DNA of 64,000 nt from Centroberyx gerrardi (Eukaryota > Chordata > Actinopteri > Beryciformes > Berycidae), in NCBI RefSeq assembly GCF_048128805.1, contig NC_136016.1:3845001-3909000 (forward strand), given 5' to 3'. The translations under genes and the position numbers were made by a program. How positions within the stretch are numbered: position 1 is the first letter of the stretch; each line of letters begins with the position of its first letter. The notes under the pieces are model-generated. The model saw nothing but the letters and a program-made list of their open reading frames with translations. It did not search any database and was not told the DNA's origin. Positions 1-10,782 of the stretch are shown one piece after another.

Positions 1-1189
1 AGAATTAATTCTGGGGGAAATGGCATGAAAATGATCAAATTTAAAGTTATTGAATATCAGCACAAAATATCAGCCTTATCAGTCATATCAGTCTAATCCT
101 AGTTCAAGGTTTTCTACAGTGATCTGGTACAGATCTATAGATATAGATCTATAGATATATCTCTCTGGATATATAGTAAATAGAACATGTTCCTTATTCC
201 ATGTTCTATAACTGTTCTAAATCAATTCATGATACCAAAAAATAGATGATAAATCAATTTATTCTGAATAAAAAAAATAATGTGAGTATAATAAGTGTAT
301 GTATAAGTAATAAATATCTCTCAGCTCTATGGCTGACAGTTATACTGCACCTCGCTCCCTGTGTGACTGTTGAGTGGGATAGCAAAAGCCATCCCAGGTT
401 TCATTAAAGTTGATTTTTATTAAAATGCACTAAAGACCATCAAGGGATTGCATTTAATCCATGGGAGGAAAAAACAACATGTCTCAATGATTCCCTGGCT
501 ACATTCTTTGCATACATTTAACGTCTTACAAAAGTAAGTCCAATTCAGCATCAGCATTTTAAAATACAGTACAAACAGATTACTAGCTACTTACCCAGGA
601 GGATTTGGTCAATCCCTGCCTACACCTGTTTAGAAAAGCCTTTATATGCATTGACGTAGACACAGCAAATGCATTTAAAACCTAACAGCCCTGCTTTGCA
701 TCAATCCTTAAGTGAACTTACGCTCACTAAAACAAGTATTGGCCAAATATGGCAGATTCAAATTGGAGAAATTATAATTTGAATCTTTTTTTTTTTTACA
801 TTTTCTCTTTCTCCGGGGAATCATAAAGTACTTTACATACATTTCATACATACATTATTTGAAAATGCATTAAATTATGATAATATCATACATTCGCCAA
901 CCCACGCGTGACGATGGTAAATCTTATCAGTGTGAGGGAAAACAGGGAGAAGTGGAGAGACATTTTGGAATGAGAGGAATCATTCCAGAGGTAGAAGTTA
1001 GTGGTTGGAGGTTGGAGGGAATAGACAGGAGAGAAAAGAGAATAGCACTTTACTGGTAGCCTGAACCACAACACTAGTTCATGGAGTAAAGTCTCCACCT
1101 GCTGGTCCATTGAAAGTACTGTTAGAGTCAACTCAGAGTTGACTCTAACATTGTGACCTGAGGATTTTTTTTCTTTCATGTAAAACCAA

Positions 1190-1535
1190 TGTTTCAATTC
1201 CTTTGACAGACACCAATGTTAAATCCTTACACATTTACATTTTTCCCCCCATGTTGGGAAAGTCGACTCCAGCAACACCCTGCTTTACATTCATACAGAT
1301 TCACACATTCACACTGGGAGCTGCCCAGTACAACCACAGTCTTCTACCGTTGGCTACTGAGGGGCTCCCTTGGAGCAGGAGGGGTCCTCAAGAACCAAGG
1401 ATGTTGTTGAGGAAGGAGAGGGCATTATCCATTTAATGATAAATACATTCCAAGCAAGTCTGAGGATTTGAACTGGCAGCCTTCCAGTAAGCCCACTTCT
1501 CCAACCTCTAGGCTACCGCTTCCTTGACCTAATAG
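1190..1535 (-). repeat. tRNA-derived SINE
   Basis: Read on the minus strand, about 1535 to 1445 looks like a tRNA-derived head. It has an A-box-like stretch (GGTAGCCTAGAGGTTGGAGA) and a B-box-like stretch (CCAGTTCAAATCCTC), as in teleost SINEs with a Pol III promoter. The body continues toward 1190 with the CTCCCAGTGTGAATGTGTGAA type of sequence common in fish SINEs. The head cannot be a functional tRNA because arms and anticodon are degenerate. Ends are approximate. Confidence 0.65.
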
Positions 1536-1599
1536 CCAGGCAGCTGGAGTCTTCAAGCATGATGAATTTGAAAGACATGCTGATAGTTACAAACCGTTG

Positions 1600-1690
1600 A
1601 TTCATCCATTTTTTCTAGCTGCCTCCTCATTTTCAGGGTCATGGGGGGGCTGGAGCCTATCCCAGCTTAAATCAACAAGTTGGAGCTGCA
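1600..1690 (-). repeat. LINE/SINE 3'-tail remnant
   Basis: The stretch carries an ATCCATTTTTTCTAGCTGCC-like start followed by GGGGGGGCTGGAGCCTATCC. This is the very common reverse-oriented 3' terminus of fish non-LTR elements. The family name is inferred from general familiarity with teleost repeats. The LINE in enpp7 copy 2 intron 1 ends in the matching ATGGATGGATGG on the plus strand near 17140. Confidence 0.5.
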
Positions 1691-1989
1691 GAGAAGAGCA
1701 TCTTATTAATTGAGACACTGTAGTTTCTCCCTATTTGCCCAAATTAAATTCTGGTGTCAGGTATGAACAATTCTCCACCCATAGGAAGACATAGAAAATG
1801 GAAGCCTCTTTGTTATATCAACGTCACTCTTTTACCCAGTTTGGAAATATAGAGTGGTTACTGTACTGTTGAACAGGACCAGCAGAACAAAATGACAACA
1901 ATCTAAGAGGTTGCCATCTTTGTGCACTTGATCCATTGCAGAGGATGATAATCCTTCTTCCACCCTCTGCCACATACTATAATAAACCC

Positions 1990-2240
1990 ACAGCCCAAGA
2001 AAGGAAAGTTATATAGATCTATTCTGTTTATGAGTAGATAAGATAAGAGAGTTCAACAGACAATGCATCTTCCAAGGGTGTGACTACAGAGATAGTCTTG
2101 TGTTATCTGTCTCTGTTTCTGTTAGAGGTTTGCCTCAGATCATGGGGTGTTCTCAGATAAGAGTAGACCAATAAGAACCAATGATCTGAAGTTGAAAATT
2201 GCAGTCAAACCAATCAGCAGTTTAAAGATTGGCTTACAGT
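1990..2240 (+). promoter_or_regulatory. enpp7 copy 1 5'-flank module (copy A)
   Basis: This stretch upstream of the copy 1 start codon resembles parts of 10420-10720 (copy 2) and 21765-22090 (orphan copy). Shared landmarks are GTTATA(A/T)A, a TATGAGTAGATAAG / CATGAGCAGATAAG block, and an ATAGTCT block. The AGATAAG words match the GATA-factor consensus (WGATAR), and copy A has two in tandem at about 2034-2046. ENPP7 is known as an intestinal brush-border enzyme, so GATA control is plausible, but this is inference. Copy A is the most diverged of the three. The TTACCTCCTAG just before the leader (about 2356-2366) could be a 3' splice site of a 5'-UTR intron. Confidence 0.45.
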
Positions 2241-2381
2241 ATCTGTAAAAATGTCTTTGTTCATAACACTGAAAGTAGGCAGATCATCTGAGAAAAGGTC
2301 AAGAGACTTTGCAACCTGTACATTGGGCACATACAGCAGTTTTACATACAGTTTTTACCTCCTAGGTCTGAAGCTCCAGTC

Positions 2382-5300
2382 ATGCTGCTGCTCGGTCTGG
2401 TTCTCCTCTGCCTCCTGGCCAGCTCTCCCTCTGCCGCTGCCCCATGGCAGGACTCTGTTTCTGGGCTGGGGTCGGTCTTCACTGGGTCTTCCAGGAACAA
2501 GCTGCTGCTCATCTCCTTCGACGGCTTCCGCTGGGACTACGACCGAGACGTGGAAACCCCTAACCTGGACAAGATGGCCCAGGATGGGGTGAAGGCAGCC
2601 TATGTCACGCCACCCTTCCTCACCATCACCAGCCCCACACACTTCACCCTGCTCACAGGTACACAACGCTGATTTGGGGGGAGGGAAATTGTGTGGAATA
2701 ATCTAGCAAAACCTCCAGTTCATACTAAGAGTAACTTAAAGTAATTTATGATGACAGAACATCACTAGTACAAAAACAGAATCGGTCACTCTCAGCTTTT
2801 GAAAACATCAGTTTCTCGAGAATAGAGACCCAGACCTTCTTGCAACCCATCACCTGAAGTACTGCCTCAGGTCAACATGTGCATTCAAACTTAAAGCCTG
2901 TGTTTCAACAATTTCAAATGCCATTAGACATGGCAAGACTATATCTACAATGAAGGACTTGCAAAACTGAATTAAGTCTTACTGTTTACCTTGAAACAGT
3001 AAGAAGAGCTCCTAAAGGTTACTAGACTTAAGGAAGCTGATATTGTCCTGTATCAATATAATCTAATCTATCGTACCCCAATGAGCAAACTCTATTCTAT
3101 TATAAACCTAGACTACTCATAAAGCTGTCATATTTTGCAATCTCTTTCATCTATATTTTCCCCTTTTCATCAGGACGATACATTGAGAATCATGGGGTAA
3201 TCCACAACATGTGGTTCAACACCACCACTCAGGAGAAGAAGCAGTACTATATGACTCAGTTTGTTGATTCCTACTGGGACAATGGCAGCTTGCCCATCTG
3301 GATAACAGCACAGAGACAGGTGCTCAAGTTATCCATCTATCTATATTTCTACCTGTGTGACCATATTTTAAGGATTTCCTGGATTTTCTGTCTGTATTAT
3401 CTAATCTGTCTATTTATTAAACATTATATGGGCTCAAAGCATTTTGTTGAACGAGCTTCACTGCCTTCTCTTTCCATAAATGTTATAGCAGTTTGTGCTT
3501 CATCCTCTCCCAGGGTCTAAAGGCAGGCTCCCTCCACTTCCCTGGCACAGCAGCCACCTACAAAGGACAGACTGTGGAGGTGAGGGAAGTGGAGCCTCGT
3601 TTCTACAACTACTCCAACGAGACAGACTGGAGACTGAACATTGACAAGGTGATTGGAGAGTGGTTCCACCAACAGGACCTGGACTTTATCTCCCTGTACT
3701 TTGGAGAGCCAGACAAGGCTGGGCACAAATATGGACCAGATTCCCCGGAACGCCGGGAGATGGTCCAGCAAGTGGACCGCACTGTGGGCTACATCCGGGA
3801 CAAGATCCAAGACCACGGCCTCACCGAGCGGCTCAACATTATCATCACTGCCGACCACGGGATGACCACAGTGCTACGAAATGGATTGGTTGAGGAGATC
3901 ATCCTCTCCAAGATTCCTGGCTTCAGCTTCAGGGATGTCAAGTTCCATCTTGTAGATTACGGTCCTTCTGGGATGCTGCTTCCCAAAGAAGGGATGCTGG
4001 AGAAGGTGTATCAGGCTCTGAAGGGAGGCCACCCTCACCTCCATGTGTATAAGAAGGAGGAGATGCCAGCAAGACTGCACTACAGTAACCACCCTCGCCT
4101 CCTGCCCCTCATCCTCATCGCTGACCCTGGATACGTTATCAATGGGGTGAGAGTGTGCACAGACAGGCCAAGTACATTTATTCACAGCACAATATTGCTG
4201 AAGCTGAGTGTTAAAGAGCTATCTCTGCATCATTGTTACCAAGGATCTGTCATTATAGAAGCCTTGCATCACAAATCTCAACCACGGCTGGCTCCTTCAT
4301 AGAGGTCCAGTGGAGAATTGGCTGTGGGCAAATGACTAAATATAAAACAACTACGCATGAAAAATAGAGATAAATGAAATAGATTGTTGCATGGCTGTAG
4401 GTCAATTCAAGTGAATTTACTGTGACACGTAACTGTCTTGTCTTTAGTCCTAGTCTCTACTCTAAAACACTGAGTTGTAGCTTGAGAACTCAGTTAACCT
4501 GAACAAACACTCAGTTAACCTGAACAAACAGGTGTTTTTTAGCTAACTAGCCAGCTGGTTAATTTAGCAAAGCACCAATGTTAATGTTAATATGTAACTA
4601 CTAGCCACTACTAACGTTAGCTTCTACTAGATACACTATGGTTAGCTAGCTGACAAGCTGACATTATCATGACTTGATCAGTTCCCCGTCAAAAACAGCA
4701 TAGCTATCCACTATGTCTATTGAATACTGTTGAGACGACCAAGTCTCAAGAAACACAACCAGCTGTTGACAGCTGTTAATGCTTATATTCCAATATGGCT
4801 GCTAGAGGGTGTCCATTTAATGACCGTTTTTTCATGCCAAGAATTCACAAAAAGTAATCAGTGTATGCCCTAGAATTTTATTCTTGGCAGGGTAGAAAGT
4901 CCTCTGAGACAGTATTTAGACCACCATCGGACACTAAAACTTTCCATTGAAACTCTCCCTATAGTTATTGCCTGTGCAGTTCAACAAAGGAGAGCATGGC
5001 TTTGACAACCAAGTGATGGACATGAAGCCTTTCTTCAGGGCAGTGGGGCCTGACTTCCAGAAAAACCTGATGGTGGGGCCCTTTGAGACGGTCAATGTGT
5101 ACCCACTGATGTGCCATCTACTGGGGATAAACCCAGAGGTCAACGATGGACACTTGGACAATACCAAACACATGCTGGTCCCTAAGAAAGACACAGGAGG
5201 AGACAATTATAGTAAGTTAATTTCTGCTGTTATCATTCCAGATATTATTTTGTTTTTTGGTCTGCAGTGCAACTTACTGTTAGTGCTGAACAGTGAAGCA

Positions 5301-6790
5301 AATTTATAGTGGTATTGCAATAAGAAAGAATGCTCTACATCACAGAGGCTAAAATTGGCATTTATTAAAGCAGTGCTAGACAACTTTGGTCACCTTAGCC
5401 CTGAAGTGATGAGAATGTACACACCAAAATTATTTAGAGCATTGGCTTTGGTGCTCCACGCTAACACTTTAGCATACTCTGCTAAGTGATGGTCGGCAAC
5501 TAGCATTATCCAACTTAAGAAGACTGACCTTTCAGCAACAAAACGTTGTTCGTGATTTTCATCATATAGACTGTAGATTTATACATTTTAAAAATGAAAT
5601 ATAATTTACTCAATATAACTGATGTAGCCAGGTTTATTTTTTGGAACTATTTCAAGTGATCAACCACATATCCCTTCACTGCACACAGATTTTTAGCTGT
5701 ACACAGTCAATGCTAGCTACTATCACACAACATAGTGTATGCTAAAGTGTTAGCATGGAGCCTATCACTCAACATAGTGCAAACTATGCTAAAGTGAGCC
5801 AGCAGAGCCAATGATCTGTATGATTTTGGTTTCTATATTCTCATCATTTAACTAAGTTGACCAATAGGACAAACTCCTAAAATCTTGGTGTATTCTTTTG
5901 CTAATGTAGACTGATGAAGAGCAGATGGACTTTTGACTTGAAAGAAAAACACATTTTAGGACATCAGCAAAGGCAATGCTTCCAACAGGTCTTATCGAGA
6001 TAGCAGATAATCTGGGCCATATAAAAGATAAGATAGTGAACACTGGAGAAACATAGGGTAGATGTCTTCTAGATAAGAGATCGCAATCTAGCATAGTGAT
6101 AGTCATCAGGTGATCACACAGTGCATATTACATCATCTAGCAGCTGTAAAGTCATTTCTTATCAACAGGTAAAAGGTTGTTTGGTCCATGTCTGTACATA
6201 TTCAAGCAAGTTTGGTGATCATACCTTCTCTGCTGACATTTGTAAAAATCTGTGTAGAAATGCACCAGCCTCTTTGTCTTGTGTCTGTGAATGTATCTGT
6301 TTTTTAGTCTGTTGTTTGCTTGCTTGGCTGATTTTTGCCTGCCTTGTTGCCTGATTATCTGTCTCATCTGTCTGTTATCTATCTGTCTGCTATTCCAGAC
6401 AGGAATATCCAGTGGCAAGTGCTTGTCGGCCTGTCAGCAGTGGCTGGGTTTCTTGTATTAGTGTTCATAATGACCACTACCTACACCATGTGTAAAAGGA
6501 CCAAGGCTGAAAAGAGGTTAAGTGTGGTTAAGCATAATTTAATTTGTCCCTACATATTGTTTTTCCAGTCCCAAACATTGCAAAAAAAGTTTGAAAAAAA
6601 TAGTATGATACTGATGTGATTTTATATATACTTACTAACACATTAATCACATATATAGGTTAATCTGCATCTATTCAATTAAAAACAAAAGCACACAAAT
6701 TTCACTAAAATCCATCATTGTTGTGTTCATTCTACCAAAGGGTGGCAACAAAACCCCATTATGTTTACTGTCCAGTCAATCCCCAATCTA

Positions 6791-6854
<64 letters not shown>

Positions 6855-7061
6855 TTTCTAACCTCTCTTACTCTGTCTCTCTCTCTAGACTTTCCTATTC
6901 TCACTCTACCACCACTCTCTTTCCCTGTTGTCATCCCCCCCCCCCCCCCCCCCCACCTCTCTCATGTTCCCTACTAACATCTTTCTTTCTCTTCCCCCAG
7001 TTACAAAGAGAAACATGCTGCTGGTAAAGGAGAGGAGGACATGAAGCAAACCAGTTTTTGA
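2382..7061 (+). CDS. enpp7: enpp7-like ectophosphodiesterase (alkaline sphingomyelinase), copy 1
   Basis: Six coding exons join in phase: 2382-2658, 3174-3319, 3514-4146, 4965-5211, 6399-6516, 7001-7061 (493 aa; human ENPP7 is 458 aa). ENPP7 hydrolyses sphingomyelin to ceramide and phosphocholine at the intestinal cell surface. A signal peptide (residues 1-20) precedes the phosphodiesterase domain. The metal-site and nucleophile residues of the family are all present: D47 (SFDGFRWD), T83 (TSPTHFTLLTG), D208 and H212 (GEPDKAGHKYG), D255-H256 (TADHGMT) and H363 (GEHGFDN). Exon 5 encodes a single membrane span (WQVLVGLSAVAGFLVLVF) followed by a short basic tail ending MKQTSF. ATG 2382 is chosen because it starts the signal peptide and is conserved in copy 2. 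All introns are GT-AG. Intron 4 ends in a dispersed repeat that abuts exon 4, and intron 5 holds (CT)n and C-tracts before exon 6. ENPP6 or another NPP is less likely given GEPDxxGH plus the C-terminal anchor. Which fish enpp7 paralogue this is cannot be decided here. Confidence 0.93.
4866..4952 (+). repeat. Dispersed repeat copy abutting enpp7 exon 4
   Basis: This matches 56100-56190 and 61110-61190: shared TTCTTG(T/G)CAGGGT, then AGCATTTAGACCA, then GGACACTAAAACT(C/T)TCC. It ends about 12 bases before the exon 4 acceptor (AG 4963-4964), so it supplies the branch-point region of intron 4 in copy 1. Copy 2 has unrelated sequence at the same place. Confidence 0.7.
6794..6954 (+). repeat. (CT)n tract and C20 run in enpp7 copy 1 intron 5
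   Basis: About 57 bases of uninterrupted CT repeat (6794-6850) are followed by pyrimidine-rich sequence and a run of 20 C (6935-6954). All lie within 210 bp upstream of the exon 6 acceptor. Copy 2 lacks both tracts. Confidence 0.95.
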
Positions 7062-7145
7062 GAATTTGGACAGGTTTTTTGGTTGTTGTTGTTTTTTTAA
7101 TCTTCCGGAAGGAGATACAGGAAATTATAGTATGGTCACTGTAAG

Positions 7146-7986
7146 CATAGGCGCCGATTCCGTGGGTGCTTCCGGGCCCGAGCACCCACGGAAAAGGCCG
7201 AGCACCCACGGGGAAAATGCACTTGATAGGCCTACTGTATATGCGCCAGGGCCAAATTTACATTGACTTGATAGCAAACTCCACCCGCTGCGCGGCATAG
7301 CCCACGTTGCAAAACAAGTTGATCCAAAGTCATAGTTTTAATGTGATTGGCTAACATTAGACGCAGTGCGCACTGTCCAATTGAAAGTGATGTCATATTC
7401 AAGTATCGCGGTTAATCTGACGTCAATGGTGAGTGAAAAACAAATCAAATTTTTAATATTTAGTAGCTGTGTGGGCCTATGTGTTGATGGTTATTTAATT
7501 GACTGTATTTTACTGTGTGCGCTTGTATGCTTTCTTTGCGTGTGTAACGATATTATAACTTGTTCGGCTTGTTAATAGGCCCCTTGTAGCCTATACTGTT
7601 ATGTCAAGTTCTTTATGAGTGTACTATAGCAGCGGTGTCTCACAGCCACGGTGGTGTCGGATTGTGCACATGGCCTATGATTTATGTTCATGTGAGCCTT
7701 TTTACTAAATAATTTCGGTGGCATTGATTATTATTTTCCGTGCGTTTCATGGTGTGTATCGTTAGTTAAACTTTTGATCTCCAATGTGTGTGTGCGTGTG
7801 TGTCGGTCGCTGTTAATTTCCTATGGTGCTGAAATGCGTGCGTTTGACTACTTTTTCCAAATCCGTATAGTAACAAGTCATGTAGGCTATGGTTATTGCA
7901 GAAGGTTTATCTTGGGCATGGGGGTGGGGGTGGGGCATTCAGCTGTTTTGAGCACCCACCGGCAGAAACATAAATCGGCGCCTATG
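7146..7986. mobile_element. Non-autonomous hAT-type DNA transposon with 8-bp TSD
   Basis: Ends are perfect inverted repeats, CATAGGCGCCGATT at the left and AATCGGCGCCTATG at the right. The adjacent subterminal GTGGGTGCT / AGCACCCAC is also inverted. Flanks are the identical 8-mer ACTGTAAG (7138-7145 and 7987-7994), as expected for hAT insertion. The paralogous flank of enpp7 copy 2 shows the unoccupied site with a single ACTGTAAG at 20747-20754. No transposase frame is present, so the 841-bp element is non-autonomous. Confidence 0.88.
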
Positions 7987-8487
7987 ACTGTAAGTGATGG
8001 AGGAGAACTTCTTGGTCACGGCCAATAGAAAGTTAGTATGAAAAGAAACTTGACATGTTGCCTTCTAGAGTTGGCCTGAGTGTAATTACTGCCTTATGAT
8101 TTAATGTGTCTACCTGGTGGAGAATTCAAGGTACTGTACTATTTAAGAACAGACCCAAACATTGGTTTATGCTTCCTCTTTGCTTTAGGTCAACTTCACC
8201 AAAAATGAATTATTATTAACTTTGCAGTAGTAGTATGGCTCTTTATTACTTTTACTAAAATGACAAATAGAAATATAATATATTTTGTCCTTTGCCTTTA
8301 TGGATAATGTGGCATCCATGCTTTGGGGCAAAGTGACATATTTATGCACATTTACATTTATGTGCTATGCTTGTAGCTGGGCATTGCATGAGCCTGTAGC
8401 ACCACCAATTGACCATGTTGTATACTGAATTTGAATGGCAGTCACTTTGGAGTAGAGGCCTGAAAATGGGCGTACTTTTATGTGTTG

Positions 8488-8493
8488 AATAAA
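8488..8493 (+). terminator. Candidate poly(A) signal of enpp7 copy 1
   Basis: AATAAA sits in a block (TTGAATAAAAACCTG) that is also present downstream of copy 2 (21602-21616), although surrounding sequence has diverged. It would give a 3' UTR of about 1.4 kb that includes the hAT insertion. Earlier signals cannot be excluded. Confidence 0.4.
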
Positions 8494-8734
8494 AACCTGC
8501 ATAGTGCCCTTATAGCCAGTTATTGTGAGAGCCAGTTGTGAAATGCCTGTACGGCCATTTTCTTGATGTAATTTCATGCAGCATCATTGGAATTCAGCTA
8601 CTATAAACGGTAAAAGGGCATAGCAAGTCAGATTTCTTGTATGACTTTTGACATGAACATTCATTTATGAGGGGCACTTGTGATTGGAGGGGAAAATCTG
8701 GACAGAAAACAATGAAAGGTGCTCAAAGACTACC

Positions 8735-8870
8735 ATTAAAGTGCCTCTTGAGCAAGGCACTTAACCCCAAACTGCTTCAGTGGAGTTGCCTAGTGGCCAA
8801 TAATAAAAGACTGTGACTGTATTGAGCAGCTACCAACTTGTGTGTAATTGAATGAGTATGAAGAGTGCTG
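8735..8870 (+). repeat. SINE-like fragment
   Basis: The phrase TTGAGCAAGGCACTTAACCC followed by AAACTGCTTCAGTGGAG and a TGTAATTGAATGAGTATGAA tail is typical of the body of fish tRNA-derived SINEs. The same body type lies on the opposite strand at 1190-1440. No tRNA-like head is visible here. Confidence 0.5.
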
Positions 8871-9252
8871 AGTTTGTTTAGACAAGCATATGTGGAAAGT
8901 AAAACAACCACATGTGAATGTCTTTTAATCACATGCTAAAATATGTTCAGCACATGCCAATGTTGTGGACAAGAATGGTCATCAAAATCTCATTCCAACT
9001 GTAAGCTGTAACCAATATTGATTTCTAGAAAAAGGAAAATATGAATCCAATAAAAATATGGTTCTGTAAAGTTAAAAAAAGGAACATTGTGTTTGAGAAA
9101 TCTCTAATATTACCTAATTTTAGAAAGCAATGTGTTATATTACCTTGTTACTTATTAGATTCATATACTATTTAGGCCTAGGAGTTGAGTTGAATGATAT
9201 CCAAGATATACCTTGAGAGGACACAAGGAAACAGCAAACCAGGCTGCTTTAA

Positions 9253-10251
9253 CAGGGTTTCCGCGGGTCCTTAAAAAGTCTTAAAAAGTCTAACATCCAA
9301 TAATCTGAATTTTAGGCCTTAAAATGTCTTAAATACGATTTTGACAGGTCTTAAAAATTTATTGCATTATGAAGTTAACATTACTTTTATAAAGTTGCAT
9401 TAACTTCAGTCTCGTTTTTAAATGTGTTTTTGGGAAAAATGTGTATTGATCACGCTGTAACAAAACTACAAAACGAAACCAACATGGAATCAATAACGAC
9501 TAATGCAAACTGTGCAGCCTGGTCAGAATTTATCGGAGCAGACCCAGCTAGTGTGTGGCGTTGTGGTGTGTGGGCTAACGTTACTTTCATCTAAAATGGG
9601 CAAGTGCAAGTTCAACGAGATCTGGCTCGAGAACAGCCAATTTAGTGCTTGGTTGAAGCCGGTTGAAAACACATTTGAAGCCCGCTGCACCTTGTGCAAG
9701 AAAACGCTGAAATTAGGAACGATGGGTATAAAGGCATTAGAGTAAAAAAACAAAACATAAAGCCACCGTAAAAAGCCAGCAGCAAACGCCTGCCATCACC
9801 CAATATTCTGGAGCATCAAAGTCCAGATGCAACTCCTGCAACTCCGGTAAGCGACCTCCGGACAGCGTTTGGATCTACGCCAACATTAAAAGCGGAGGTG
9901 CTCTGGACTTTACACACGGATCTATAATATCCTATAATGCAATAAACAATACATATAATAAATAACTGTATATGTGTGTGAGCTGCTAGGGATTCACTGA
10001 CTTGCTCACGGACACTTTGGTTTTTTGCTGACATGGGGCACAAATCATCTGGTTTAAGGATGGTGTCTTTAACTACTAGTCCATCCTGCTGCCCCAATAT
10101 TTATTGTTATATATTTATTTATTTATTGTTAAAAATGCTCATATCCTTTGTACTTTTTTTGCCAGTATGGACGTGAAATAGGTCTTAAATTGCATTCATA
10201 ATGGTCTTAAAAAGTCTTAAATTTAACTTGTTGAAACCTGCAGAAACCCTG
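9253..10251 (+). mobile_element. Decayed hAT-like transposon with transposase N-terminal remnant
   Basis: The terminal inverted repeat is CAGGGTTTC... / ...GAAACCCTG, with subterminal TCTTAAAAAGTCTTAAA motifs at both ends. Inside, 9596-9745 reads MGKCKFNEIWLENSQFSAW and then EARCTLCKKTLKLGTMG. The CxxC with spacing like a BED-type zinc finger is typical of the N-terminus of fish hAT transposase-derived proteins. The frame stops at 9743-9745 and no catalytic domain follows, so the element is internally deleted. I see no clean 8-bp target duplication; TTTAA is present on both sides. Confidence 0.7.
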
Positions 10252-10339
10252 TTTAAGAGAACAACCTCTTGGTTTTAAGTTATTACTTTTTTCATAAGCC
10301 CCAGCCTTCCCTCCTGTAAGTTCAGAAAGTTCAGCAACA

Positions 10340-10375
<36 letters not shown>

Positions 10376-10419
10376 TCTTTCACACCCACAAAAACACTCT
10401 CTCTCTATCCACGCAATCA

Positions 10420-10720
10420 ATATGGAGTAGTTATAAAAGTATAAAAGTTGTGTTCTGTTCATGAGCAGATAAGCGCAGGCCAATATCCCATATTAAGTAC
10501 AAACATTAATAAGGGGTGTATCCACTGAGATTGTAAGATATAAGAGATATAGTCTCACATTATTTGTCTCATACTGTGTGCATGATGCCAGTGTCAGTCA
10601 TATCGTCACAGTTAAGAGAGCGGAGCAATGAGGGCTTCTCTTCTGAGATTAAGGATTGTAGTCAGCCAAATAAAAACGGTAGTGATTAAATCAGAGAGAA
10701 AGTAGACACTGGCGGAAAAA
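10420..10720 (+). promoter_or_regulatory. enpp7 copy 2 5'-flank module (copy B)
   Basis: The module aligns well with 21765-22075. Shared blocks are GTAGTTATAAAAGT (TATA-box-like, 10427-10440), CTGTTCA(T/C)GAG(C/T)AGA, ATAGTCTCA(C/T)ATTATTTGTC and CATGA(T/G)GCCAGTGTCAGTCAT. An AGATAAG GATA-type word lies at about 10467-10473. The TATA-like word is about 345 bp before the start codon, so either the 5' UTR is long or spliced, or it is not the core promoter. Confidence 0.45.
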
Positions 10721-10782
10721 GTCAAAGAAAGTTGGAAATCAGTGGATTTTCAATTAAATCAATTAGATCTGAAGCCCCAGTC

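Larger units (their letters stand above)
1..1990. other. Intergenic DNA upstream of enpp7 copy 1
   Basis: No exon with a recognisable protein or paired splice sites was found. The stretch is AT-rich with short low-complexity pieces (TATAGATC-type repeats near 130-175, T-run near 787). The only recognisable content is a minus-strand tRNA-derived SINE and a LINE/SINE 3'-tail remnant, listed separately. Short open frames at 877-1436 have no family resemblance and overlap each other on both strands. Confidence 0.7.
7062..10310. other. 3' flank of enpp7 copy 1 and spacer to copy 2
   Basis: No gene was found. 7987-8560 aligns with 20747-21640 downstream of copy 2: blocks starting GTGATGGAGGAGAACTT, TTATGATTTAATGTGTCTAC and AGCTGGGCATTG. 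It therefore belongs to the duplicated unit and is probably 3' UTR and flank. The rest is two hAT-type elements (7146-7986, 9253-10251), a SINE-like piece near 8735-8870 (TTGAGCAAGGCACTTAACCC) and a CT microsatellite near 10342-10373. Confidence 0.7.

Noticed and set aside
10732-10782. Upstream in-frame ATG extending enpp7 copy 2 by 17 residues
   Set aside because: It would bury the signal peptide behind a charged leader, and copy 1 has no equivalent. ATG 10783 is preferred.
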